Source: Ananas comosus (taxonomy: Eukaryota > Streptophyta > Magnoliopsida > Poales > Bromeliaceae). From it: a stretch of 64,000 bases of DNA. Where the stretch lies: positions 5,579,619-5,643,618 of the forward strand of contig NC_033632.1 of assembly GCF_001540865.1 (NCBI RefSeq). Direction: 5' to 3'. A program made the position numbers and the translations under genes. The stretch's first letter is position 1, and the number at the start of each line of letters is the position of its first letter. Positions 1 to 10,755 of the stretch are shown piece after piece. The notes below the pieces were generated by a model. The model worked only from the letters and a program-made list of their open reading frames with translations. It did not search any database and was not told the origin of the DNA.

Positions 1-544
1 TGAGTTTGGCTTCCCACATCTCCCATAGCCACTTTGAACCATCTATACATCAATGTATTTAGGGAAAAACTCGGTTAATTTTTCTATCCCTCTCAACTTA
101 TAATGTTGAAAACATTGAAGAAAATCTACGTAAAAATAAGAAAGTAAAGAAGCAAATAAATTATGATTTGAGGGTCGAAAGGTAAACACACCTTCAGGAT
201 TTCGAGATCCTTCCATGGGCCTTTGTCGGACCGAAGACAACCACCCTCACAGTTGCAAGTGCCACCAAGGAACTCCGGTAATTCACTACGAGAAAACCAC
301 AATAATTTACACAATGATTTGATGCCTAAATAATTCAGAGAGTAATTACCTGAGGTTTTATCAAAGTAATTTTTGATACATTAGTATTCAAAATTCTAGT
401 AGTAATGTGTGCTTCATAAGCTTTAATGCAAACCTGGCATCAATCACTTCAAGCAACTTGCTTTGGTACTTGTTGCTCAGAACCTGATTGTGAATCAAAT
501 TATTGTTAGTTTTCGCAATAGTTCATCAAATTAGAGTTGTTAAT

Positions 545-581
<37 letters not shown>

Positions 582-2902
582 CACTTACGTGAATCTTTGC
601 GGTGGTTTTAGGATCAAGGAAGGTCTTTACGGTGTTCCAAAGCAGTCTAAATCCCTGACCGGCATTGATGATGAACATGCGGCACAAGGTCTAAAGAAGA
701 AAAAGATTGTAATAAAGTAAATATCATCATTTTGCATGATATAGTTACTTGGCTATACAATTTTTGTGATTGAAGTGATTCATAATACCTCGGGATAGTT
801 ATCTCCGTCGATCTTCTGAAGGCGGCTGATTAACTCTCTCGCAGTCTTATTGAAGTGTTTGTACCCCTAATAAGATAACACATTCATACCATATTCATTT
901 TAAAGCGGGAAAGGAACAACCTATTTTTTGAACTTGAGCAACTTAATTATTAGACTCTCAGAAAACTTGTACAAAACCGAACTGCATGCAACTTACAAGT
1001 AAGAGGTTCTTCATACCCTCATGTATTACTATGTTAGTATACATATTCTTATGAAACCAAGGAATTCTAATGCAAATTAAGGATTAGTGTCTTTGTCATA
1101 GTTATTCTTGCTAAATCATCTATTCAGATATGTACCCCTACATAATGCGATTATTTTGTATTCCTCTCCAAAGTGCATTTTCTAACGAAATTAGTTATGG
1201 ATTCAAGGGAAAAGTAGGTTTTGCATCGTAAATAAAGAGTACTAGTTTTAATATGGACATATTCACAAGAACAAGGGCATGTATATTCAAAATAAAGTTT
1301 CTATTATGGACATATTTATGTGCAGGTTTCGCATGCCTTCTATTTTCAACAGAAGGTCTTCTTCACATACCACTCCTTGGACATCGAGAATTGTCGTGCT
1401 CTGGTCGATATGCCGCTTCGCTGCGATCGAGCAAGCAGGGAATTTAACTGCGAAGGTCCTCTCAAACTCCCTAACGTGATACTTAACGTATCGGTCCATA
1501 TTCGTGACTTGCATCAGCTTGTTCGCGTCGATTTGCCCAAGCCTTTCGATGTAAACTGGTCGGCCTTCCTTGTCTACTCCATGGTGGCCTTGTGGGTAGT
1601 GCTCCAAAACTTGGTCGATCTCTTTGAAATCGAAATCCTGGGGAGTTAATTAGTTGTATAAAATGAGAAGGAATGAGTGAGGATATATAATTTTGATCTT
1701 TAGTTAGCATGAAATAAGAACTATATATATGATTATGATTCCTTTTCCTATTAAGAAAGTGAGGAAGAAAATTACATCTGTTATTGTGTCGGCGCCGAAT
1801 TCCTTTCTCCATTGGAGCATATCAGCCCACATTTGCTTCGTCTTTTCAATATCGAACTTCCTTGCTTTAAGAAACCTGTTTCCGAAAACAAATTGTAACT
1901 GTCATTAGTATTTTGTCAAACCATATAATTTCAATTTCTTTCTTCATAGCAAATTAGATCGATCGGTACATCATAACTGTTACAATGAAATCAAAAGATA
2001 GATACATTTGTTCAAGACCATTACCGTAATCTATCAAGAATTATACTAGCGAACTATATTTTAGTCATCATAACAAATAAAGCAAAAAAGGGATCATAAT
2101 ATTAATGATACTACAACAGCTACAATTAATGCATTATCCATCTATTTATCTATCCATAGATATGTACCTTAGCATCATGTGGTAGTCATCATGTCTGGAG
2201 GGAAGCAGTTCCTCGAGAATGAGAGTCTGGCGGAAGGCATCGACAGCCTGCATCTCCTCAGCATCGCGCACGTCCTCGATGGAGACTGACATAACCTTGC
2301 TGCTTCTCCTGCCCCTCTTCGTCAGCGAATTTCTGAACTTTGTCGACGCATTGATCGCCTTCTTCTTTAAAGACCCGATTCTTGTCTTCCTGTCGTCCTC
2401 TGAGTTCTCGATGTCAGATCTTCTGTCTCGCTTTTCTTGATCTGGAAGGCCTTCCTGACCTGCCAAAGAGTTAATAGAGTCTAACATCATCAGAAAATGC
2501 GAAATGTTATGCGAAATTGATTCGCTTTTTCTTCTCCAACATTTTTTTTTTCAAGATTGATGATATTTGTTTGAGAAGAATTAGATAATTATTGCACGAG
2601 TAGTTAGAATAGAATTATGCACATTGTACATAGTTTTATTGTAAGTATGTCTATTTAATTTATTTCCTATACATAATTTGCGCCGACATAAACCATAGAC
2701 CAAAACTACAAACTTATAATGCTCTCTTATTTTTGAGATGCCATATAACAATGTGCGAATAGAAAAATCAAATATCAACATAAAAATCAATATATACTCG
2801 CGTATTATTTGAGACAAATATATGCTTCTATATATATATAAAAAAATCGGACGTACCAGGTATTTGGAATCGGTCGAGAGGCCCCGACATAGCTTCACTC
2901 AT
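1..2902 (-). CDS. Sec14-like phosphatidylinositol/phosphatidylcholine transfer protein (SFH family), 5' nine exons, 3' end outside window
   Basis: Proteins of this family bind one phosphatidylinositol or phosphatidylcholine molecule in a CRAL-TRIO pocket and couple lipid exchange to phosphoinositide signalling at membranes. I placed the exons by GT-AG sites and reading phase on the minus strand: 2902-2857, 2459-2168, 1875-1776, 1637-1371, 866-789, 690-589, 483-434, 285-192 and 42-1. Joined they give 357 open codons. The start has [12 protein letters not shown], and the second Met (2890) begins the usual family N terminus. Residues 20-75 are acidic then basic ([15 protein letters not shown]). 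The CRAL-TRIO N lobe starts near 89 (DAFRQ) and continues through [11 protein letters not shown]. The lipid domain spans about 160-330, with [24 protein letters not shown] and [24 protein letters not shown] and [11 protein letters not shown] close it. A loop reads NAGQGF where I expect NAGPGF. A (CT)n tract lies just inside the intron after exon 6 (about 548-580). Whether a C-terminal nodulin-like domain follows cannot be seen. Confidence 0.93.
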
Positions 2903-2934
2903 GGTTCGTTTGCGCGAGCTACAACACATAGTCA

Positions 2935-2965
<31 letters not shown>

Positions 2966-3438
2966 AAAAAAAAAAGAGAAAAGGAGAACAAAAACTCTTT
3001 AGCCCGAAGAAAAAGAAAAGAAAAAAAAAGAATATTCTTGTGTTGTATAACTTAGTTAAATATTGAACATAACTTTAGAACAATCTCGATATATACGTGA
3101 AGTTGAAATTAATATTGCACTGTTTTAAGTTGATCACAGAGAAAGTAGGGAAAAAAAAGAAGAAGAAGTAGAGATTAATTGTTTGCCTTATACATGCATA
3201 CATGAAATGTGAAAATATTTTAATGCAAGCGTATTAATCAGAAGATGCATGATTAATGTAACTTACTTGCCCGATCGAGTGGCCGGTGATTAATTAATTA
3301 TAATGAATGCTATGCGATGTTTAATAAAACGAAGCTCAATTGTTTGAAAGTGTACATACCTACGAGAGAAGCATGAGGTTTAGAAACAGCAAGGGAGGGG
3401 GAGGAGGTGTAGCTTAAAAATGATAACACGGAATGCGC

Positions 3439-3474
<36 letters not shown>

Positions 3475-3620
3475 AGAGAGAGAGAGAGAGAGAGAGAGAT
3501 GGGTGTTAGAGAGCGAAAGAGGGAGAGCTTTTTCGGCGTAATGCAAGCTACTCCGTTCGTTATTCCTATATTATATTATACCCAAGAAAACATGGGGAGC
3601 TTAAAATTAGATATATAGTG
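2903..3620 (-). promoter_or_regulatory. 5' leader of the SFH gene with a leader intron and (CT)n tract
   Basis: On the minus strand a good donor (GTAG|GTATGT, cut at 3360/3359) and a polypyrimidine tract ending in GTTGTAG (exon resumes at 2918) suggest an intron of about 440 bp inside the 5' UTR, leaving 16 nt before the ATG at 2902. The intron carries two long A/T homopolymer runs (about 2934-2976). Upstream, 3441-3500 is nearly pure (CT)n on the coding strand, a composition common near plant transcription starts. The start site itself is not identifiable. The leader intron is inferred from splice signals only. Confidence 0.5.
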
Positions 3621-3685
3621 AGAGGGGGAGGGAGAGAGAGAGAATCGCGTGCAACGGCTATTTTCTTTTTTTTCTTTTTTTTGAA

Positions 3686-4045
3686 AATTAAAACTTCAAA
3701 TATCGCTGTTATGGTTTTGCGCTTTCTCATTTTAGTATTCTATAGTTTAAAATGTATCACTTTCGTATTTTGTGCTTTTATTTTTTCCTTTCCGTTGTCC
3801 CATCCGGTAAGTTTTTCGTTAAATCAGTGACAAAATTAGAATCACGAGATATTAAAGTGAATATTAGATAAATCATAGATGGGTATCTGAAGTTCTTTGT
3901 ATATGATTTAACGAAAATTAACGAAAGCGCCGATGAAAAGAGAAAAATAAAAACACACGGTACTAAAATGATATATTTTTAATCAGAGGGTACTAAAGTG
4001 AGAAGCGTTGAAACCATAGGGTGGTATTTAAAGTTTACCTCCCTT
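3686..4045. mobile_element. MITE with long terminal inverted repeats
   Basis: The first ~100 bases (AAACTTCAAATATCGC, then TATGGTTTTGCGC and CTCATTTTAGTA) reappear inverted at the other end (GTGGTATTTAAAGTTT, TTGAAACCATAGG, TACTAAAGTGAG). It has no coding capacity. The arms are diverged, and I cannot fix the exact ends or target duplication. Foldback-type non-autonomous DNA element is the best description. Confidence 0.55.
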
Positions 4046-5502
4046 TTTTTTTTCCTTTTTTTGGAGGGGAATCGGTTTGAATAAAACAATTCACATTTAA
4101 GTCCCCGTGCTATGTATCCTGATATTGTGGTTTGGTCCGTAAACATTGATAACCCAGAACTTTGAAATGTTTCTAGAAAATAAAAATGAACTCTATTGTA
4201 AAATGGGAATCGAAATGGGAATTGATTGGAACGGTGAATCTCTTAATTTGTTTGGTTCACAATAAGATTTGGAATCGGAATCAACTTATTAGTATTATTA
4301 TTTAGTTAAAACAAAAAAAAATTAACCTACTATCTAAATTCGTAATCAAAATATAGATTTAAATTGAGATTCATAATTTAAATTTTTAATTTGACTTTAA
4401 GTTCAAAGTTAAAATGTAAAATTATATCTAAATTCAAGTATCAAACATATATTGAAATTAAAATTAAAATTTTAAAAATTAATAAATGTTGAATTTATAT
4501 TCTGAATTTAAATATAAAATTATAATTTCATCTAAATTTAAAATTATATGCATATTTGAATTTAAATAATTATTATTGAAAAAAAATGAGTTTTTTTCTA
4601 TCCTTTTCGGAAGTAAAATTGACTCCCATGCACCTCCGTGTTGGGAGTCATTTTGGAGGGATTCGATTATCCCCGGAATGAGAATCGAAATGCTTTTCTC
4701 TCTAATCAATCACTAACAATAGTAATTGCTCATTCTGATTTCCATTCCAAGCCTCAAATTTTTTTAAGTAAATGAGACCTAAGTGAAATACATAATGTAT
4801 AAGCAAGAGGCAATATGATCATTTTATTTAGAAAAAAATAAAAAAATAATGTTTACATGGATATGGATCAAAGCGCAATAATGCATGGAATAGTACAACT
4901 GTACAAGGCCTACCCATGCATTAATTTTATAAACCTTTTTTTGTTTTTTTTTTTTCACTTGTGAATGGCTTGTAACGGCATGTCTAGATGCGTCCGCATC
5001 GTGTTCAGCTCTCGCTTTTTTTGGTTTATTTAAGAAGCAAGAGTACTTACTTAATAGATGTGCAAAATAACATATAAATGATTCGTAATAACATGTTCAA
5101 AATAGTACAAATTCTCATATGCAACATATATTATTCAAAAACAAACCATGAATATCACCGGGGACCAAAAAAAAGGTTCTATAGTTCAATTACAAAAGAA
5201 AATTCTCATAGCAAACATAGTGTCATTACATAACTTATTTTAACATTCAAATAGATCGCAATGTAAGAGAATCAATCCGTCGGCCTAATATGTCTTTTCA
5301 TCCATGCAACTCTTTTTTTCATCTTATAATTTTAATCCAACATAGTTCAACCTCTCAATAGAGAGAATAAACCTCCATCAAATTTGATAGTAGAGAATGA
5401 AGTGTGACTTGCGGTGAAAGGGGTATCGATGCACTATGCACAGATGCACTCTATGCAGATAATAATTTCTAAGCATTAAAAAAAAATTGCATGGAGACTC
5501 TG
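4046..5502. other. AT-rich spacer without genes
   Basis: Mostly A/T homopolymers and stop-rich frames. The stretch 4210-4760 has loosely mirrored ends (GGAATCGAAATGGGAATTG, and GAATGAGAATCGAAATGC inside the right side) and may be an old, diverged insertion. Nothing supports a gene. Confidence 0.5.
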
Positions 5503-6233
5503 TGTAATATCTGGGATATTTGTAATTTAAGAAATTCAAAATTTAAATTTGAATTCGAATTTCAATTCAAAATTCTCTCTATATATATTGCTATATATAT
5601 GTGAGAGAAAAAGGGGGCATCAGATCTTCGCGAATCCGCGACCAAATCACACGAAATGAAAACGTGATCTCGAAGGTCCGACAGTGCCGGTAGCGTTGGC
5701 GCAGTCCATTCACAAATCTCACGAACGGATCGTCTGAAATTGCATGTTTATTGGGGAGAGGATTTTATGGGAAAAACTGTGTTTCGGAAAATCCCCCAAC
5801 ATTTTATGTGCCAAATCGCACGATTTCGCACGTGGGAGTGGCGTTGTGCAAGTTACTTGTGTTGTGAGGGACCAGGGTAAAATTTCTATGTATTTGTAGA
5901 GTTTTTTGCAATTTTTCCAAAAATGCTCAAAGAGAAACCTAGGGTTTGTCTTCCCCCACTCTTAACCCTAACCCTCTCTCCCTCTCTCTCTCTCTCACTC
6001 AACCACCTCCCTCTTTCTCTTCCGAGTGCGCCATGTGTAACCTCGGCCGCCGGCAACCTCGTCTCCGGCCATCTCTCTTTCTCTCCCTCATTTTTTCTCT
6101 TCCCCTCTCACTCTTTCCTTGTTCTATGAGCCCGAGCAGCATGGGGACCCGAGGCCACGTCCCTTGGGTTGGCCTCGACCACCCCGACTTCTGGCTGACT
6201 CCCCCGGCGTCCTCGTGCCCTGCCGACGCCGCT

Positions 6234-6759
6234 TGTGACGCCTCAACTTTCCAGAGGGTCATCCATCCTAGGACTACTCCCATCCCAGTACGCTTAATTT
6301 TCTTAACCTCTTGGGCCTAACCACCACCCAAGATGCTTAAGCCGGGTTTAGAATTTTAGCCCTACTTGGGGTCTCACATTCTCTCCTCCTTAAGCCCTGA
6401 CATCCTCGTCAGGCTCAAACTCACAAGTACTATGTGATGTGAGACTCGTCTCACTAGCCTAAAGCGACCTTGTGGTGAGCTGCACTCCACCCACAACAGT
6501 CAACAATGTGAGAGCCTCGCTCTCCCCGCTGTATAATCCTGGCTCAGCCGCGACTGATCTTACACTTCCGACTAGTAATTGGCTCTGATACCAATTGTGA
6601 TGCCCCAACTTCCTAGGGGGTAACCCATTTTAGAATTACTCCCGTCCTAACATGCTTAACTCTCTTAACTTCTTGGGCCTAGCCATCATCCAAAATGCTT
6701 AAGCCGGGTTTAGAGTTTTAGCGCTATTATATTTTATATATACTACTTGGGGTCTCACA
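6234..6759 (-). mobile_element. Cassandra-type TRIM retroelement with 5S rRNA-like LTRs
   Basis: Read on the minus strand: 5' LTR 6759-6596 (164 bp), a methionine-tRNA primer site (TTGGTATCAGAGCC, 6595-6582), about 215 bp internal, a purine tract AAGGAGGAGAGAA (6391-6379) and 3' LTR 6378-6234 (145 bp). Both LTRs run TGTGAGACCCC to CATCACA/CGTCACA. Their distal third matches the internal control region of 5S rRNA genes (TTAAGCGTACTGGGATGGGA, then TAGGATGGATGACC and GGAAAGT). That is the hallmark of the Cassandra family. Flanks read CCGCT and CCGCC, an imperfect 5-bp duplication. No protein is encoded, so mobilisation must be in trans. Confidence 0.85.
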
Positions 6760-8140
6760 CCGCCGCAACTGCCAGAATACTCCTCCGACAGCCACAGGCA
6801 GAGAGGAGCCTAGCTTCACTGAACCACGGTCGCTGCTGCCGCTGCCGACTCCCCCGGCCTTAGGAGGTCTGCCGCCAACGACCCCAACCTCCCTCAGCCG
6901 TCGCCATCGCCGCTTGGCTCTCCCCAACCCAGCCAGGATTTGTGCTCGCCGAGCTTCTCCAACTAGCCGCTGCCGCTCCCAGTCGCTAGCCAAGGGGAGC
7001 ACTGTGCTTCTTTCCCCCTCTGCTGCTGACCCTAGCTGGAGCGCACAGCGGCAGCCGGCCGGAGAGCCCTCAGCTCGCACAGCCCCTTGAGCTAGGACTC
7101 AAATATAGGCCCTTCTCTATTCGTGGCAGTTCGATGCCCCCCGATCTTTTTGAAGGCAAGCACGGCGAACCCCTCGACTCGCTAAACGTCATGCCTAACT
7201 CTGTCGCTGTCAACGACGCTCCCTCGCTGAGTTTTAGCTCCTTCACTCCCGAAGTCTTTTGTACACTGAAGTTGGGGAGGCTCCACAACACTCCTCGGTT
7301 GTCATGCGCGCTTGGGACAGCGAGCACAGTGTCCGACACGTCGAGACCTATCGGACGTGCCTTCGCTTCATCCCAAAAGTGCACAGTTTTCGGTAATGGC
7401 CTTAATTTTTGCTCTAATGTTTATTATTTCGCGATTTGTTGGCTCTTTAGGGACATTTTTGCAATCAGGGCTTCGTGGGCTGCCTTGGGTAGCGTGTGGT
7501 CATTGTTTGTGACCCTCCCTCTAGACTTTTCCTCTAGATTCTGAAGCCTCTGTGCGATCAAAAGTAGGGTTTCCACGCGTTTGTCGGTGAAATTGCCGGT
7601 AGAATACAGTTTCGTGTTGCAGTGAATCTCCAGCTTCATGGTTCCCCGAAAATTATCACCTAGCCTTGTTAGCTAGCTACTGTGGTGCCCTCATGTGTTT
7701 GGAGGTGATCGGAGTGCGGCGGAGGCTTCCAGTGCTAAAGTGGACACTTTCAGAAGCCCGGTGGTCGATTGGCGATGACCGAGTTGACTTGGAGACTTAT
7801 GTTTACTGTTCGAGCACTTAAATAGATGTTTTTCGGGATAGTGGGTGACTCCTGGTGTGAGTCGGTACATTTTGGGGCATTTTGTGGGTCCCGGGGGCAT
7901 CTCGGTGCGTTTTAGGGATTCCCGGTGAGTTCGGGAATCTGTTTTGGGAAATCAATTTCGCGAATGGTTTGGGATTGTGAGCCTTGTGTTTTTGAGTCTA
8001 TAGGATTAGATTCTGACTCGGTGGACCTGTCGTAGGTTTGGTCGACGTCCCTTGCTTTGCAGGAGCTGGATACAGTGATGGACACAGGTGGGTACTTCGA
8101 TCTGAAGTTGGTACTGTGGTGCATGCTCGGTGATATCTCT

Positions 8141-8659
8141 TGTAACACCCCCAATAGTCCCACATCGGATGGGATACTGATCCTAATCAGTTTATATGAG
8201 TCCTCACACGCTAGTAATAATAACTGAGCTTAACCATTTTTGGTAGGTGGTTTGGCCCAACGAGTTATTATTGCTAGAGGGTCGGATCGTTACAATTGGT
8301 ATTAGAGCCGAATACCGGTCAGAAGTGTGAGAGATAAGTGCTATACGGGGCAAAGTGCTACACCAACGAGTTTTGTGGGAGCCGCTTCTTGAAACCGTAG
8401 AAGCCATCTCTAGAATCTCACATCGCCTGATAATTCTGGTCCTAATCTGTCTATCTGTTGGGGTTTTGACCCAACGAGAATGTCAATGTCTAAATAGGGG
8501 GAGTTTGTAATACCTCCAATAGTCTCACATTGGATGGGATATTAATTTCGATCAGTTTATATGAGGCCTCGAACGCTAGTAATAATAACTTGGCTTAAGC
8601 ATTTTAGGCCGGTGGTTTGGCCCAACATGTTATTATTACTGGCGGGTCGAGTTGTTACA
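8141..8659 (+). mobile_element. Complete TRIM retroelement with 5-bp target duplication
   Basis: Two 154-bp LTRs (8141-8294 and 8506-8659) start TGTAACACC/TGTAATACC and end GTTACA. The primer site ATTGGTATTAGAGCC follows the first LTR. A purine tract (AAATAGGGGGAG) precedes the second. The 5-bp duplication TCTCT flanks both ends. The internal part is about 210 bp and non-coding. LTR text (ATAGTCCCACATCGGAT, GGTTTGGCCCAACGAG) is shared with the TRIM at 42685-43185, so they are one family. Confidence 0.92.
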
Positions 8660-9600
8660 TCTCTCTACTCTTTCCTAACTACCTACTACTTATACTTGTT
8701 TCATGATGAGTATGACACTCTATGACTTTGCTTTATATTTGCTCTATTAGTTCATATTTTCGTTCTTGTCTAGAAGCAGAACAGTAGTGTTTCTTTGCTT
8801 ATGCATGAGCGTATATCATCAAATACCTAAGTGGTCGGTACTCATGGATTTGCATTGTTTTATGATTTCGCACATCATTCAACCTAAGTAGTCAGTACTC
8901 GTGGATTTGCATTGTTTGATGATCTCACACATCATTGTTGATCTGAGTGGTTGGTACTAGTGGATTTGCATTGTTTGATGATCTCGCACATCAGTGTTGA
9001 CCCGAGTGGTTAGTACTCGTGGTCTTATGTTGTTTGATAACATGATCGGTCGGTACACCCTGAGAGGTCTGATTGTCGGCTATTCGCCGACGGATGACTA
9101 TTGACCATATTTGCATCGATCGCCATAGCTCGTCAGTATTTCACGTACACCGGCGATCTAATCTATTGTAGGAAGGTGTTCTTTTCTGAAAAAGTGATCG
9201 TACATTCGACCCGTGAGCTTTAGCGGCCTACTACTAGAGTCATATGCCAATTAGAGTAGGAGTGGCATTGCCTGAGGTCCTTAGACCAATACGATAGTTG
9301 ATTGGGTATACTTGTGCTATCAATTGCAGTTGACTCATAGTTATTTCTCCATCCCTCTTTGCAGTAGCGGTTATTCATACCATTATCACAGTTGTTTTCA
9401 GTTTAATTTTTATTATTATTGCACTAGTTTGACTGTTGACTATAGTTGGCCGTTGTTTTATTATCTCACTTTACAATAGTAGTTTTTTGGTGATAATCGA
9501 TAGTTGTTATTCCTTATCATCATACCTAATTTACTTATTACTGCTGCTATTTATCCTTTCCATCTATTGATGTGTACAACTCGCCTTCGTCGGCTTGCGG
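8660..9600 (+). repeat. Short tandem repeats inside LTR family A
   Basis: Between about 8830 and 9030 a unit of roughly 60 bases recurs four times with drift (GTGGATTTGCATTGTTT, GATCTCGCACATCA, GTGGTTGGTACT). No frame stays open. It sits in the LTR body after the nested TRIM and probably belongs to the LTR's own variable region. Confidence 0.55.
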
Positions 9601-10125
9601 TACCCACTAGAAGGGGAAGACTTGTTTACATGTTCTCACCCCCCACTATTTTTCAGGTAGCTTAAGTGGTGAGGGTCGGGATGATGCGTGAGGACGATAG
9701 TAGATAGTGAGCTCGAGATAGAGATCCCAACCTTACAGTATTAGTTTTGGTTTGACGCTTATTGTATGCATGTCGGTAGATAGACTTGATAGCTCAGTTT
9801 CTTACCACTCTCATACTTGTTAGTAGTTAGACAGTATTGTGGTTTAGTAGATTTACTCGTGGATTTGGATATCCGTAAATTTTGAATACATGTGAGATTT
9901 TGGACTGGGCTTTCAAACGAAGTTTTTAAAGCATACTTATGGTTTTCGCAAATAATGAATTTTTATCCCTCGTGGTAGCTTGTTTACTTTAAAATAAAGG
10001 ATTTTATGTAGAAAACGGTTTTCAAAGTGATTTTTCGACTTTTATTGGATTTTCGAAAAACTAGAGTTTCAAAGTAAAGCCTTCGAGTGGGAGGCATTTT
10101 CAACTAGTAGGAATAAATATAAAAT

Positions 10126-10755
10126 TGTCATTCCTCGGGGTCCCTTTGAAGTTTAAGAATCAAAGCGGAAGTGCTCAATTTTTTTTTTTTTTTAAAATCC
10201 TTGACCCCATGGGATGCCAGACTGGTCACAAATACAGGAAACCCACTGTTCACACGGATAAAGTCTCCCATATATTTGCACGGGGTCGCATAAGTATAAG
10301 ATACAACCACAAACATATACAAATCATATACATTCACTACATCACAATATCACGATTTACATTCAATTCAATCATAAGATTATAATGTTTCATTCGTAAA
10401 TCCATATCTATTAATTTAAAACGTTTCCCCACCCAAAAACTTATTTTGAAAGACTAGAATTATGAAAAGCGAAAAATCCTTTTTAAAATCGTTTTCCACA
10501 CGGAAACCTTTTTCTTTAAAAACAGGCTACTATGAGGGGTAGAAAATCATTACCATAAACTCACATGAAAACCACAAATATTTATTTAACATCATAAAGC
10601 TGATATATCCAAATAAAAAAAAGTAAACTGAACCATAAAAGTCTAAGTCATTTATTCATGGAAAGAGGGTAAAGTCTAAACCGAATGTCACTGGGCCGGA
10701 AACTCTATCAACCACTAGGTACGCGTCTCACGCCTCGTCCTGACTCGGACCAGCA
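10126..10755 (-). mobile_element. 3' part of a second family A LTR, minus orientation
   Basis: The segment begins TGTCATTCCTCGGGG on the plus strand, which read on the minus strand is an LTR terminus ending GGGGAATGACA. It is a diverged inverted copy of 9590-10110 (shared: GGGTAGAAAATC, CGTTTTCCACACGG read against its partner) and also matches 37758-38450. No primer site adjoins it. At about 10756 it switches abruptly into family B LTR sequence. Confidence 0.5.

Larger units (their letters stand above)
5503..10116 (+). mobile_element. Long Ty3/gypsy-type LTR (family A), plus orientation, with two nested TRIMs
   Basis: A possible LTR start (TGTAATATCTGGG) is followed by an AT-rich then GC-rich, gene-free stretch carrying CT tracts. 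Parts 7640-8000 and 9590-10110 are matched, in reverse orientation, by 37140-37757 and 37758-38450, and the last part also by 10126-10745. Copies in several places with the same order of segments argue for an LTR rather than a host gene. A Cassandra element (6234-6759) and a TRIM (8141-8659) interrupt it. After removing them about 3.6 kb remains. The right end is lost at the junction near 10116. The limits are inferred, and open frames inside are short and not conserved. Confidence 0.4.

Noticed and set aside
2822..3055. Lysine-rich 77-codon frame
   Set aside because: It is a translation of poly(A) and AAG runs within the leader intron of the SFH gene, on the opposite strand.
3310..3618. Leu/Ser- and Glu/Arg-rich frames
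   Set aside because: Both are readings of the (GA)n/(CT)n tract in the SFH leader.
5960..5985. Telomere-like CCCTAACCCT wording
   Set aside because: Only about two units, followed by CT repeats. Ordinary teloboxes and CT tracts occur in plant LTRs and leaders; there is no telomeric array.
6727..7544. Open frames of 100-136 codons in GC-rich sequence
   Set aside because: They overlap on both strands, show no domain and lie in sequence repeated (in part) at 37 kb as LTR material. High GC alone explains them.
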